In this document: one piece after another, positions 8,094 to 17,397 of the stretch
Layout of the letters: each line of letters starts with the position of its first letter
Numbering within the stretch: position 1 is the stretch's first letter
NCBI RefSeq assembly: GCF_900119145.1
Contig: NZ_FPIY01000001.1
Coordinates: 1,054,001-1,118,000 of the forward strand
Direction: 5' to 3'
Length of the DNA: 64,000 nucleotides
Source of the DNA: Cellulophaga fucicola
GTDB lineage: Bacteria > Bacteroidota > Bacteroidia > Flavobacteriales > Flavobacteriaceae
Program-made: the position numbers and the translations under genes
Notes under the pieces: model-generated
Seen by the model: only the letters and a program-made list of their open reading frames with translations
What the model was told of the DNA's origin: nothing
Database searches by the model: none

Positions 8094-9677
8094 TTAAATT
8101 ATAGGTAATTTTATGTAGAAAGTACTTCCTTTTCCTTTTTCACTTTCTGCATAAACTTCACCTTGGTGATCTTCTATTATTTTTTTTACGTAGGCCAATC
8201 CTAATCCGTGACCTTTTACATTATGTATATCTCCTGTGTGTTCTCTATAAAATTTCTCAAAAACTTTTTTAAGAACAGCCTTACTCATTCCTGAACCTTG
8301 ATCTTTTATTTTTATAACAATACTATTTTTAGTACTCTCTGTGTAAATATCTACTTTAGGAGCTTCTGGAGAATACTTTATAGCATTATCCATAACATTT
8401 ACCAAAACATTTGTAAAGTGCATCTCGTTAGCTAAAACATCTGTTCTTTTAGCATTTAAATGTGTGTTTATATAACCACCCCTATCACTAACAATTAATT
8501 CTACGTGTGTTACTGCGTCTTCAATTATGTCGTGAACATCTACTCTTTCCTTACTTATATCTAGCTGATTTCTTTCTAACTTAGATATACGAAGTACATT
8601 TTCTACTTGAGCATGCATTCTTTTATTCTCGTCCCTAATCATCTGCAAATAGCGACCTACTTTCTCTTTATCTCCTATAATTGATGGGTTTTTTATTGCT
8701 TCTACTGCTAAATTTATAGTAGCAATTGGCGTTTTAAACTCATGCGTCATGTTGTTAATAAAGTCTGTCTTTATTTCAGAAATTTTCTTTTGTCTAATTA
8801 ATTGATAAATAGCACCTACATAGGTAATAAGTATAATTGTAGTAAACAAAAAGGTAATTAATGCCATTCCTAAAATAGAACCAATTAAATACCCTTTTTT
8901 ATCAGGAAAAGAAACCAATAATGAAAAATCTGTTTTTCCTTCGGTATCCCTAAAAATTGCAGTTCTATTTACTGTTTCTGGGTCAAATTTAAATTTTCTT
9001 GATTTTACAGATGTTGGTAAACCTTTGCTGTAAATACCATACTCAAAACCAATTTCTATTTTTCTGTTTTTAAATTCTTGTTCTAAAAGAAGTTTAATTT
9101 CTTCTTTAGAAACCCTTTTATGTACTGGTAATTTATTTGCTATATCCCTAAAAAATTCTTCAAATTGTAATTTCTCGAATCTAGAAATATCTCCAAATTT
9201 TGTTATTTTTTTTATTGGTGTATAGCTGTAACTTTTACCATCCATACCAAAATTTTCTTTTAAAACTGTTTCTACAGTTTTACTGGTATAACTAGTTATA
9301 GTTGTTGCACTATCACCTAAAAGATCATTGTCAAAGAACGAAGGCGGAATGTTATAATTCTCTTTTAATATACCATGGTTATATATGGTAACTTCTCTAG
9401 AATCTTCATCCACTTCTCTATAGAAAATATCTCGTATCTGATATTCAGATGGCTTGCCAACACTATCTTTTAGTGCTACAAAACGTTTTCCATAATCACT
9501 TATCTCTCTACTTTCTATTTTACTTGCTACATTATCTAAAACCTGAGATACTGTTTGGTAAAATTGTTCTTCCTTATCTTCTATAGATTTCTTTATCCAA
9601 TATGCTTGAACGAATATTATCCCTAGCAAAGACAAGGTCATTAATACAATAAGTAGAATTAATAACTTCTTGTTCAT
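8094..9677 (-). CDS. Membrane sensor histidine kinase (RprX-like)
   Basis: A 527-residue kinase partnered with the regulator immediately downstream. The first membrane helix spans about residues 4-28 and a periplasmic sensor region of about 235 residues follows. The second helix lies near 265-295 and leads without an obvious HAMP domain into the dimerisation region. The phospho-acceptor His is in NNMTHEFKTP; the ATPase motifs are NVMDNAIKYS, DQGSGMS and GHGLGLAYV. A TAATTTTG box lies just upstream of the ATG, so the transcript is probably almost leaderless. Confidence 0.9.
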   Translation of the reverse strand: MNKKLLILLIVLMTLSLLGIIFVQAYWIKKSIEDKEEQFYQTVSQVLDNVASKIESREISDYGKRFVALKDSVGKPSEYQIRDIFYREVDEDSREVTIYNHGILKENYNIPPSFFDNDLLGDSATTITSYTSKTVETVLKENFGMDGKSYSYTPIKKITKFGDISRFEKLQFEEFFRDIANKLPVHKRVSKEEIKLLLEQEFKNRKIEIGFEYGIYSKGLPTSVKSRKFKFDPETVNRTAIFRDTEGKTDFSLLVSFPDKKGYLIGSILGMALITFLFTTIILITYVGAIYQLIRQKKISEIKTDFINNMTHEFKTPIATINLAVEAIKNPSIIGDKEKVGRYLQMIRDENKRMHAQVENVLRISKLERNQLDISKERVDVHDIIEDAVTHVELIVSDRGGYINTHLNAKRTDVLANEMHFTNVLVNVMDNAIKYSPEAPKVDIYTESTKNSIVIKIKDQGSGMSKAVLKKVFEKFYREHTGDIHNVKGHGLGLAYVKKIIEDHQGEVYAESEKGKGSTFYIKLPII

Positions 9678-9682
9678 TTGGA

Positions 9683-9690
9683 CAAAATTA
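9683..9690 (-). promoter_or_regulatory. -7 box (TAATTTTG) of the sensor-kinase promoter
   Basis: On the minus strand TAATTTTG ends 6 bases before the ATG of the histidine kinase. Transcription would begin about at the start codon, implying a very short or absent leader. No clear TTG is visible at the usual upstream spacing. Confidence 0.35.
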
Positions 9691-9756
9691 AGATTTTAAC
9701 ATATAAAGTATGCGCTGTTTAACCTAACCTTAACACTAATCGTTAAACTTTAGCAA

Positions 9757-10344
9757 TTAAGAGGACTTAGACCTTAATATACAATGAATTTCTTTAATTT
9801 TTAACTTTAAATTTACAATATCTTCATTTATTAACTTAAAATCAGACATTTTTTCTTTTTTTTCATCGGTCCATTGATTCCCTATTCTGGAAAGAATATT
9901 TTCTCTTGTAGTATTATCTCTTTTTAAAATTCGTTCTATACGAACCTCAATTGGAGCAGTAACCAAAATTATGTAGTCGTAAAAATCTTGATTATTATTT
10001 TCAAATATTATTGCACTTTCTTGAATTACATAGTTGCTTTCTTGCTTATTAGTCCACTCTAAAAAATGCAAACGAACTGCAGGGTGTACAATTGCATTTA
10101 GTTGTTGCAATAAACTAGTACTTGCAAACACTTTTTTTGCAATGTACTCTCTATTTAAAACACCTTCTTTATATGCATTTTCACCTAAAAGCCTTATTAT
10201 TTCTTTTTGCACTCTAACCGAGGTACTCATTAGCTTTTTAGCCTCTAAATCCGAGTTATACACAGGCACACCCAGTTCTTCAAACATTTTAGCAGCCGTA
10301 CTTTTACCACTACCAATACCTCCTGTTAAACCAACTATTATCAT
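9757..10344 (-). CDS. coaE: Dephospho-CoA kinase
   Basis: A 195-residue P-loop kinase catalysing the last step of coenzyme A synthesis. The Walker A motif GGIGSGKST is at residues 8-16. The family's VYNSDLEAK (substrate-binding Asp) and the lid segment with R-x-x-x-R Arg residues (RIERILKRDN) are visible. Its start overlaps the stop of the YbbR-domain gene by 4 bases, so the two are likely translationally coupled. Another CoA gene, coaBC, lies at 15.8-17.0 kb. Confidence 0.95.
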   Translation of the reverse strand: MIIVGLTGGIGSGKSTAAKMFEELGVPVYNSDLEAKKLMSTSVRVQKEIIRLLGENAYKEGVLNREYIAKKVFASTSLLQQLNAIVHPAVRLHFLEWTNKQESNYVIQESAIIFENNNQDFYDYIILVTAPIEVRIERILKRDNTTRENILSRIGNQWTDEKKEKMSDFKLINEDIVNLKLKIKEIHCILRSKSS

Positions 10345-11300
10345 TGTCTATTTAAAATAAATTCTACAGTATCTTCTTTTAACTTAACACCATAAACACC
10401 CTGTGGCTTTTTTGCTAATTTTAATTTTAAAATTGGTAAGTTCTCATCCTTGTAATCTTTAAAATCTGCTATAACACTAAAATCTGATGGTTTTACCTCT
10501 CGCAGCACATCTACTTTAGCTTTACATAAAATCGATACCTTATTAGGAAAAGTTCTTATCTCTACACCTTCCGGAAGATTTATAACATCTACAGAAACTG
10601 TTAATATTTTTTCTGAAAAACGATAGACTTCTCCTGACAAAACAACTCTATTGGCAGAAAACTTTGTATTACTTAATTCTTGCGGTAATTGCAATGCAAC
10701 TTCAGCTTCAAAATTAGCTGCTATATTTTCAAAATCATAAGCTTCCGCCTCTATCTTAACTATAGAATCTATTTCTGCTTTTGGTCCAGATATTTTAATA
10801 GTATCTGGTGTAATTTTCAACCCACCTTCTATAACATAATTCTGCTTTAACCCTACCTTACTATTAGCTACAACAGGCACCTCTTTTGTATGTAACTTAT
10901 ATAAGTCCAGAAACAAAGTATCTAACACTCCAACCTCTGTAAGCGACAATGAATTTGACAACTGTCCTTCTATCTGTTTTCTAAAAACAGATTGACGTAA
11001 AAAATATTTTTCTCTTTTATTTTCAAGCTGAGAAAGATCTACTTGTATTTTTTTTCTAAAAACATTTAAACGCATTAATTGAAAACCACCTGCGTTTAAT
11101 TTTACCTGAACTTCTTCCTTGTAATTATCAGCAAAAAACAAACTGTCTGGCACATTAATATACTCTAAATTAAAATAGGTATTTGCCGTATAAGATTCTG
11201 ATAAATTACTAATAAACCAAGCCATTGTTGCACACAACAGAAAGAGTGAAAATATTTTCACCTTTCTCTTATTTAATCCACTTTTTATTTTTTTTATCAC
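10341..11300 (-). CDS. YbbR-like (CdaR-type) domain protein
   Basis: A 319-residue protein with one N-terminal membrane helix (about residues 13-32) and an external region containing YbbR-type beta repeats. The segment DTIKISGPKAEIDSI is the clearest signature. In Firmicutes, CdaR of this family binds the diadenylate cyclase CdaA; no cyclase gene is present here, so that role is not implied. The start is GTG at 11300, 2 bases after the stop of the glycosyltransferase gene; the end overlaps coaE. Confidence 0.8.
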   Translation of the reverse strand: MIKKIKSGLNKRKVKIFSLFLLCATMAWFISNLSESYTANTYFNLEYINVPDSLFFADNYKEEVQVKLNAGGFQLMRLNVFRKKIQVDLSQLENKREKYFLRQSVFRKQIEGQLSNSLSLTEVGVLDTLFLDLYKLHTKEVPVVANSKVGLKQNYVIEGGLKITPDTIKISGPKAEIDSIVKIEAEAYDFENIAANFEAEVALQLPQELSNTKFSANRVVLSGEVYRFSEKILTVSVDVINLPEGVEIRTFPNKVSILCKAKVDVLREVKPSDFSVIADFKDYKDENLPILKLKLAKKPQGVYGVKLKEDTVEFILNRQ

Positions 11301-11302
11301 AC

Positions 11303-12304
11303 TTATAATTTAAAAAATAATTTAGGAAATAGCTCTTGAGCTTTCTTTTTACTAGAGTTTAAAACTAAAGTAGATTTTACAAAGCCATAACCATAACCTA
11401 CAAATTGTATTACAACAGCCACTATAGATAAAAACGCAATAATTACACTTTTATTCTTAATAAGAGAATCTACAAAAAGTACTGTAAAGTATAAACTATA
11501 ACAAAACAAAAACCAAGGCAACCCTATAAAAGAAGCTAATAAGGATAGTAAAAATCCAAAACAAAATAACGCAGGAAACCAATAGGTAACTTTAGCTGTT
11601 TCTGGGTGCCATTTATTTAATATGGGACGAACCATACCAAACTTATTTACTTGTATGTAAAATTTATTCCAGTCTATTCTACGTTTATGATATACATAAG
11701 CTTCTGGTATTAACTTTGTTTTAAAACCATTATTCCATATTCTAATAGTTAAGTCTGGATCTTCACCTGGGTGAATGTTTCCATAACCTCCAGTTTTTTC
11801 AAAAGCTACTTTAGAAATACCCATATTAAAACTACGAGGCTGAAACTTATCTACTGCTTTTTTACCTCCGCGGATTCCTCCAGTAGTCAAAAAAGACGTC
11901 ATTGCATAATTAATAGCTTTTTGTACGGTAGAAAAAGATTCGTGCGCTGCATCTGGACCACCATAACAATCTACATACTCTTTTTGCAAAGATGCTTCTG
12001 CAGTTTCTAAATATTGCGGTGGCAAAATACAATCTGAATCTAAAACAATAAAATAATTTCCCTTTGCTTTACGCATACCGTAGTTTCTAGAATCTCCTGG
12101 ACCTGAGTTTTCTTTTTTATAGTAAGATATTGGTAGCGTAGAAAAACGAGCCACCTCTTCTTCTGAGCTTATTGTAGAACCGTCTTCTACAATAACTATC
12201 TCATAAGGTTTAGTATAAGTCTGTTTTTCTAAACTCTCTAACAACTCTCTAATCTCGTTAGGTCTGTTGTAAACTGGCACTATAAAAGAAAACAAAAAGT
12301 CCAT
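11303..12304 (-). CDS. Family 2 glycosyltransferase with C-terminal membrane helices
   Basis: A 333-residue GT-A fold enzyme. The nucleotide-sugar site begins with FIVPVYNRPNEI (residues 7-18), and the DxD-like metal site is VLDSDC. The acceptor-side motif HPGEDPDLTIR and a tail with three or so hydrophobic helices (about 245-310) anchor it at the inner membrane. It probably transfers a sugar for a surface polysaccharide or glycolipid; the substrate is unknown. It heads the unit GT2-YbbR-coaE. Confidence 0.85.
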   Translation of the reverse strand: MDFLFSFIVPVYNRPNEIRELLESLEKQTYTKPYEIVIVEDGSTISSEEEVARFSTLPISYYKKENSGPGDSRNYGMRKAKGNYFIVLDSDCILPPQYLETAEASLQKEYVDCYGGPDAAHESFSTVQKAINYAMTSFLTTGGIRGGKKAVDKFQPRSFNMGISKVAFEKTGGYGNIHPGEDPDLTIRIWNNGFKTKLIPEAYVYHKRRIDWNKFYIQVNKFGMVRPILNKWHPETAKVTYWFPALFCFGFLLSLLASFIGLPWFLFCYSLYFTVLFVDSLIKNKSVIIAFLSIVAVVIQFVGYGYGFVKSTLVLNSSKKKAQELFPKLFFKL

Positions 12305-12323
12305 CTATTACTACTGTAAACAT

Positions 12324-12352
12324 AAAAGCCACCCCTAAAAAGGATGGCTTTT
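12324..12352 (-). terminator. Terminator hairpin downstream of fabI
   Basis: An 11-base stem with one mismatch (AAAAGCCAcCC against GGaTGGCTTTT) and a 7-base loop lies between the fabI stop and the glycosyltransferase start. The T-run on the minus strand is short, so termination may be partial. Confidence 0.7.
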
Positions 12353-12369
12353 ACTAAATTATATAATTC

Positions 12370-13185
12370 TTATTCTTCTGTAAAACGCTCTATAACTTCT
12401 TGACTAACTCCTGTGTTAGAAAAACCACCATCATGAAATAAGTTTTGCATTGTTACTTTCTTTGTTAAGTCTGAAAACAATGAAACTGTGTAATCCGCAC
12501 AATCTTGAGCAGTTGCATTACCCAACGGAGACATTTTGTCTGCATAAGCAATAAAACCACCAAAACCTTTAACGCCTTGACCAGCTGTTGTTGGTGTTGG
12601 AGACTGAGAAATAGTATTTACACGTACTTGTTTTTCTTTACCAAAGAAATAACCAAAACTACGCGCAACAGACTCTAAATACGCCTTATTGTCTGCCATA
12701 TCGTTATAATCTGGGAACGTACGTTGCGCAGCCATATATGTTAAAGCTACAATACTACCCCATTGGTTCATTGCATCTGCTTTGTATAAACTTTGCATTA
12801 CTTTATGAAAAGACAATGCAGAAACATCCCAACCTTTTGCAGTAAAATCATACTTCTCATCTGTATAAGCACGACCTTTTCTTACGTTTACAGACATACC
12901 AATAGAATGTAAAACAAAATCTAATTTACCTCCTAAAATCTCTGTAGCTTTTGCCACCAAGTTATTTAAATCTTCTTCGCTAGTTGCATCTGCAGGTATA
13001 ATTTCTGATCCTGTTTTTTCTGCTAACTGATTTATTTGCCCCATACGCATTGCTATTGGTGCATTAGTTAACACAAAAGTACCACCTTCTGCGTGTACTC
13101 TTTCTGCAGTTTTCCAAGCTATAGAATTCTCATCTAAAGCTCCAAATATAATACCTCTTTTTCCTTTTAATAAATTGTATGCCAT
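12370..13185 (-). CDS. fabI: Enoyl-[acyl-carrier-protein] reductase (NADH)
   Basis: A 271-residue reductase completing each cycle of type II fatty-acid elongation. The N-terminal nucleotide segment reads GIIFGALDENSIAW, and the active-site pair is Tyr160 and Lys167 (Y-x6-K in PDYNDMADNK). SQSPTPTTAGQGVKG matches the substrate loop region of FabI. Length is typical. It has its own promoter candidate in the 65-base gap after recN and a terminator behind it, suggesting independent transcription. Confidence 0.93.
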   Translation of the reverse strand: MAYNLLKGKRGIIFGALDENSIAWKTAERVHAEGGTFVLTNAPIAMRMGQINQLAEKTGSEIIPADATSEEDLNNLVAKATEILGGKLDFVLHSIGMSVNVRKGRAYTDEKYDFTAKGWDVSALSFHKVMQSLYKADAMNQWGSIVALTYMAAQRTFPDYNDMADNKAYLESVARSFGYFFGKEKQVRVNTISQSPTPTTAGQGVKGFGGFIAYADKMSPLGNATAQDCADYTVSLFSDLTKKVTMQNLFHDGGFSNTGVSQEVIERFTEE

Positions 13186-13216
13186 TTGCTATTTATTTTG
13201 GTCATTTATGTGCGCG

Positions 13217-13245
13217 TAAAGATATTCAAAAAAAATAGAATGCAA
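13217..13245 (-). promoter_or_regulatory. Promoter candidate for fabI (TTG-N18-TATCTTTA)
   Basis: On the minus strand a TTG at 13245-13243 is followed after 18 bases by TATCTTTA (13224-13217), a 7-of-8 match to TAnnTTTG. The predicted start leaves a leader of roughly 25 bases before the fabI ATG. Confidence 0.5.
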
Positions 13246-13250
13246 TGCTT

Positions 13251-14903
13251 CTAATTTAATAACTGCCTTGCATGCGCTATAGCAGAATCTGATAAATCTT
13301 TACCACCCAACATTTCTGCTAACTCTACTACTCTTTCTTCTGTAGTAAGCTGCTTCATTTGCGTGTGCGTTACATTATTTTTATCTTCTTTATATACTTT
13401 GTAGTGGTGATTACCTTTAGAAGCAACTTGCGGTAAATGCGTAATAGAAAATATTTGCATACCACCACTCATTTCTTGCATAATAGTTCCCATTCTGTTT
13501 GATATCTCTCCAGATACTCCTGTGTCAATTTCATCAAACATTAAGGTTGGTAAATGCTCATACTTTGCTAAAACAGCTTTAATAGCCAACATAATACGAG
13601 ATAGTTCACCTCCTGAAGCTACTTTCTTTAACTCACCAAAAGCAGAACCTTTATTTGCCGAAAATTGAAAAACCAACTCGTCCTTACCATTATAAACAAA
13701 ATTAGGAGTTGCATTTAATTCTATCTTAAACTCTGCGCTAGGCATTCCTAATGAAGCCAAAATAGATTCTAATTGCTTCTTTAATTCTGGTATTATAGCT
13801 TTCCGTTTCTTAGATATTTTTACACAAACAGCGTTTAAAGCCTTCTCTTTTACCTTAATCTCTGTTTCTTTTGCCAATATTGTAGCATCTATATTTTCTG
13901 TTGCATCTACTTTTACAGCCAACTCTTCCTTAATTCTTAAGAGTTCTTCAATTTCTGAAACACCGTGTTTCTTTTGTAAATCGTACAACAATTGCAATTT
14001 TGTATTTACCTCTTCTAAAACTTTAGGATTGGCTTCTATATTATTTTGTAGAGATTCAAATTCTTCAAAAATATCATCAACCTCTATAAAAACAGACTGT
14101 ACACGTTCATTTAACGTAGAAAACTGTGTGCCATAACTTGCTAATTTTGAAGATGCTTGTTTTAATTCTGCTAACAAATTTAAAATACCTACTTGTTCAT
14201 CAGATATTAAATTATGTCCTTTAGACAGCTGTTCCATAATGTTTTCTACATTATTCAACTGTTCGTATTGCTCTTCTAACTCTTCAAGTATACCTTCTTT
14301 TAAAGGCGCACTTTCTAATTCACTTAATAAAAATGTATTATAGTCATGTTCTTTAATACCTTCTTGTTTTGTAGCTAATAAATTTTCTAAAACTTTTGTT
14401 TCTTTTTTGTACAAACGCAAATCTTTAGCATAACTCGCCAGTAAATCTTTATTAGAAGCTAAACCATCTATTACTTTAAATTGGTATGCATTATCTCCCA
14501 ATTGTAATGTCTGGTTTTGCGAGTGCACATCTATTAAACTATCTCCTAAAGCTGCTAAAATTGTAAGCTTAACGGGTGAGTCATTAATAAAAGCTCTAGA
14601 TTTACCACTGGGTAAAATTTCTCTTCTTATAATGGTGCGTTCCTCATAATCTACGTCGTTTTCATTAAAAAATGGCTCAAGGTTATATTTTCCAACAGAA
14701 AACTCTGCCTCAATAACACATTTTTTCTCTTTGTCTCGTAAAGATGATAGATCTGCTCGCTTACCTAAGACCAATGCCAAGCCACCTAACAAGATAGATT
14801 TACCAGCTCCGGTCTCCCCTGTTATTACAGTAAAACCGTTGGTAAAAGACACATTTAAATGGTCTATTAAAGCGTAATTTTTTATAGAAAGTGATACTAA
14901 CAA
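13251..14903 (-). CDS. recN: DNA repair protein RecN
   Basis: A 550-residue SMC-like ATPase that acts in double-strand-break repair. The head is split: Walker A GETGAGKS (residues 29-36) at the N-terminus, and the signature GGELSRIMLA with Walker B LMFDEIDTGVSG at the C-terminus. Long helical coiled-coil segments lie between about 155 and 370. The start is TTG at 14903, giving MLVSLSIKNYALI, which fits RecN N-termini; no ATG lies close upstream in frame. It follows the DUF4835 gene after 52 bases. Confidence 0.93.
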   Translation of the reverse strand: MLVSLSIKNYALIDHLNVSFTNGFTVITGETGAGKSILLGGLALVLGKRADLSSLRDKEKKCVIEAEFSVGKYNLEPFFNENDVDYEERTIIRREILPSGKSRAFINDSPVKLTILAALGDSLIDVHSQNQTLQLGDNAYQFKVIDGLASNKDLLASYAKDLRLYKKETKVLENLLATKQEGIKEHDYNTFLLSELESAPLKEGILEELEEQYEQLNNVENIMEQLSKGHNLISDEQVGILNLLAELKQASSKLASYGTQFSTLNERVQSVFIEVDDIFEEFESLQNNIEANPKVLEEVNTKLQLLYDLQKKHGVSEIEELLRIKEELAVKVDATENIDATILAKETEIKVKEKALNAVCVKISKKRKAIIPELKKQLESILASLGMPSAEFKIELNATPNFVYNGKDELVFQFSANKGSAFGELKKVASGGELSRIMLAIKAVLAKYEHLPTLMFDEIDTGVSGEISNRMGTIMQEMSGGMQIFSITHLPQVASKGNHHYKVYKEDKNNVTHTQMKQLTTEERVVELAEMLGGKDLSDSAIAHARQLLN

Positions 14904-14925
14904 TTTGTGTAATTAAATATTACAT

Positions 14926-14933
14926 CAAATATA
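14926..14933 (-). promoter_or_regulatory. -7 box (TATATTTG) upstream of recN
   Basis: A perfect TAnnTTTG match on the minus strand, 22 bases before the recN TTG start, in the short gap after DUF4835. It suggests recN can be transcribed apart from the upstream genes. No clear upstream TTG is seen. Confidence 0.35.
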
Positions 14934-14955
14934 ATTATAATATAAAAAGGGAAGG

Positions 14956-15846
14956 TTAATATTTTATTTTATTCCACGTACTAGAATAAAAAGGTGCTGC
15001 AGTGTTTAAAACTTCTTTTAACTTAACAACATCTGTTTTTGGACCATCAGAAAAAATACTAACAATTTCTTCTGACTTTGCATCAAAAAAAGTTTGTAGT
15101 AAAAAGGCATTTGTTCTACGCTTAGCAATAGTAGACAATAAACGCATAGTACCAGAAATCACCTGTTTACCTGTACTATTATTATCTGCTAAAACATCCA
15201 TACCTTTTCTATGGTAATTATACATAGCTACTCTATATTCTCTGTAAGCATTAGACAAGATATTATCTACCAACTCAAAACGAGTTCTTTTGCCTGAAGA
15301 CTGACTCCATCCTGCAGAATTATTTCCTTGTGCCTGTGTTACAATATTTTGTGCTTTTTTAAAGTATTCTGTACCACCTTCTAACGCAAAACTATCTGCA
15401 TCTAAACCTAGCATAATATATGCGTAATAAGACATTACACCCACTAAATTAGAATCAAAAGAATTCTGATTATATACTAATGGCTGAAATTCTATATAGG
15501 TAAAACTAAATTCGTTGTCTTTATAATTAAAAATAGGAGTCTCGTAAGAGGTATTAAAAACAGGCCTAGAAGATTGTATCTGTATATCTGCTTTAAATCT
15601 ATTAGACTCATATTCAGATATTGTTATAAACATTCTAGAGTTTACACGCTCTTGATCTTTATAAATACGATTTGTCCACTTAGTTTTATTCATAAAATCA
15701 TTAAGTGAACGCTCTAATGTTTTAAAAACTTGCTGATTTGTTTGCCCTACTTTTTCTGAGTTAATAGTCACCGTACAATTAAGCTCCTGCGCAGTAGCAG
15801 TAGAAAAAATAGTAAAACAAAAAAAAGTAATTACAAGTTTATACAT
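14956..15846 (-). CDS. DUF4835 family secreted protein (PorD-like)
   Basis: A 296-residue protein with a signal peptide of about 19 residues ending in TATAQ. It belongs to the Bacteroidota-restricted DUF4835 family; the ELNCTVTINSEKVGQTN start and the FIEFQPL-like and ADSFALEGG segments are what I recognise. I recall databases linking this family to the type IX secretion component PorD, but I cannot confirm that here. It overlaps coaBC by 8 bases. The order coaBC, DUF4835, recN is a conserved flavobacterial arrangement. Confidence 0.75.
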   Translation of the reverse strand: MYKLVITFFCFTIFSTATAQELNCTVTINSEKVGQTNQQVFKTLERSLNDFMNKTKWTNRIYKDQERVNSRMFITISEYESNRFKADIQIQSSRPVFNTSYETPIFNYKDNEFSFTYIEFQPLVYNQNSFDSNLVGVMSYYAYIMLGLDADSFALEGGTEYFKKAQNIVTQAQGNNSAGWSQSSGKRTRFELVDNILSNAYREYRVAMYNYHRKGMDVLADNNSTGKQVISGTMRLLSTIAKRRTNAFLLQTFFDAKSEEIVSIFSDGPKTDVVKLKEVLNTAAPFYSSTWNKIKY

Positions 15847-17047
15847 TCGTTTTTATAATAATTTCATTTATAATATCTAGGGCAACATCTGCCTTTGTCT
15901 TTAGTTTAAACGTTTTTATATTTAATTTGTTATCTATTATAGATATTTTATTGGTTGATTTGCCAAAACCAGCTCCTTTATCATTTAAAGAGTTTAAAAC
16001 TATTAAATCTAAATTTTTCTTTTTTAGTTTTTTGGTAGCGTTTTCAACCTCATTTTGAGTCTCTAAAGCAAAGCCTACTATAAACTGATGCTTTTTTTGA
16101 TCTCCTAACGACAATAGAATATCTTTATTTTTCACTAAAGTTATCTGTAACTCAGAATCACTCTTTTTTATCTTTTGATCTGCGATAGTTTTTGGCTTGT
16201 AATCTGCAACTGCCGCTGCACATATAGCAATATCTGTAGCCGCATAATGCTTGTGTACTTCACTATACATCTGATCTGCAGATGTAACACGTACCAATGT
16301 AATGTTATCATGCGCTATTGATAAATGAGAAGGACCAGAAACTAAAATTACTGAAGCTCCTTTATTTGCAGCTGCTAAAGCAAGTTTGTATCCCATTTTA
16401 CCTGAAGAATGATTCCCTATAAAACGTACAGGATCTATAGCCTCGTAAGTTGGTCCAGCAGTAATAATCACTCTTTTACCACTTAATGGCAATCCTTCAT
16501 TTAAAGACTGTTTTAAATGCGCTACAATATCTTCTGGTTCTGCAAGTCTGCCTTCACCATACAAACCACTAGCTAACTCCCCTGCTCCAGCAGGAATCAT
16601 AATATTACCAAAAGAGAGTAACTTATCAAAAGAAGCTAAAGTAGACGGATGTTTATACATATCCAAGTCCATTGCCGGAGCAAAAAAGACAGGACACTTG
16701 GCAGATAAGTATGTTGCCAATAATAAATTATCGCAAACACCATTTGCCATTTTAGACAATGTATTTGCTGTTGCCGGGGCAATAACCATTAGATCTGCCC
16801 ACAACCCCATTTCTACGTGATTGTTCCAAGATGTTCCTTCTTCTTTATCCTCATTAACAAAAGATGTTAATACAGGATTTTTAGATAGCGTAGCTAACGT
16901 AAGTGGAGAAACAAAAGAGCTGGCGCTATCCGTTAAAATAACTTTAACGTTAGCGCCAGCTTTTATTAGTAAGCGAACAAGAAATGTTGTTTTGTATGCG
17001 GCAATACCTCCGGTTATTCCTAAAAGTATATTTTTACCACCTAACAT
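15839..17047 (-). CDS. coaBC: Bifunctional phosphopantothenoylcysteine decarboxylase / phosphopantothenate-cysteine ligase
   Basis: A 402-residue fusion carrying two consecutive steps of CoA synthesis. The FMN-dependent CoaC half (1-180) opens with GGIAAYK, contains the active-site His in SWNNHVEMG and has APAMDLDMY in place of the usual PAMN region. The CoaB half begins at about 185 (VIITAGPTYEAIDPVRFIGN) and includes AAAVADYKPK. It starts 4 bases after rpoZ and overlaps DUF4835 at its end, placing it inside a compact operon. Confidence 0.95.
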   Translation of the reverse strand: MLGGKNILLGITGGIAAYKTTFLVRLLIKAGANVKVILTDSASSFVSPLTLATLSKNPVLTSFVNEDKEEGTSWNNHVEMGLWADLMVIAPATANTLSKMANGVCDNLLLATYLSAKCPVFFAPAMDLDMYKHPSTLASFDKLLSFGNIMIPAGAGELASGLYGEGRLAEPEDIVAHLKQSLNEGLPLSGKRVIITAGPTYEAIDPVRFIGNHSSGKMGYKLALAAANKGASVILVSGPSHLSIAHDNITLVRVTSADQMYSEVHKHYAATDIAICAAAVADYKPKTIADQKIKKSDSELQITLVKNKDILLSLGDQKKHQFIVGFALETQNEVENATKKLKKKNLDLIVLNSLNDKGAGFGKSTNKISIIDNKLNIKTFKLKTKADVALDIINEIIIKTNV

Positions 17048-17051
17048 ACCT

Positions 17052-17384
17052 CTATAAATCTTTCGCTGTATTTCTATGATATATTCTATCCTCTAACCAC
17101 TCTGTTACTGCTAAAGCGTGTGGCTTAGGAAGTTTTTCGTAAAACTTAGAAACTTCTATCTGTTCTTTGTTTTCAAAAATTTCATCTAAACTATCGTTGT
17201 ACGTAGCAAATTCTTCTAACTTTTCTAAAAGCTCTTTTTTAATATCAGAGTTAATTTGTATTGCTCTTTTAGAAACAATAGAAATTGCTTCATAAATATT
17301 ACCTGTAGCAGCATCAAACTCATTTTTATTAATGGTTGTTGTAGATACAGCTGCTTTTGAATTTTTCAAGTCGTTCATATTCAT
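17052..17384 (-). CDS. rpoZ: DNA-directed RNA polymerase omega subunit
   Basis: A 110-residue small protein of the Rpb6/omega family in its Bacteroidota form. The conserved core NIYEAISIVSKRAIQIN (about residues 29-45) matches the omega signature, and the acidic middle with a C-terminal extension is typical of flavobacterial versions. It assists assembly of the polymerase core. It sits 13 bases after bamD and 4 bases before coaBC; an in-frame second ATG at 17378 is an alternative start. Confidence 0.85.
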   Translation of the reverse strand: MNMNDLKNSKAAVSTTTINKNEFDAATGNIYEAISIVSKRAIQINSDIKKELLEKLEEFATYNDSLDEIFENKEQIEVSKFYEKLPKPHALAVTEWLEDRIYHRNTAKDL

Positions 17385-17397
17385 AGCCTAAATGTAT

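Noticed and set aside
11771-12010. 79-codon plus-strand frame inside the glycosyltransferase gene
   Set aside because: It is a shadow of the minus-strand gene, with no family signature and unlikely residue composition.
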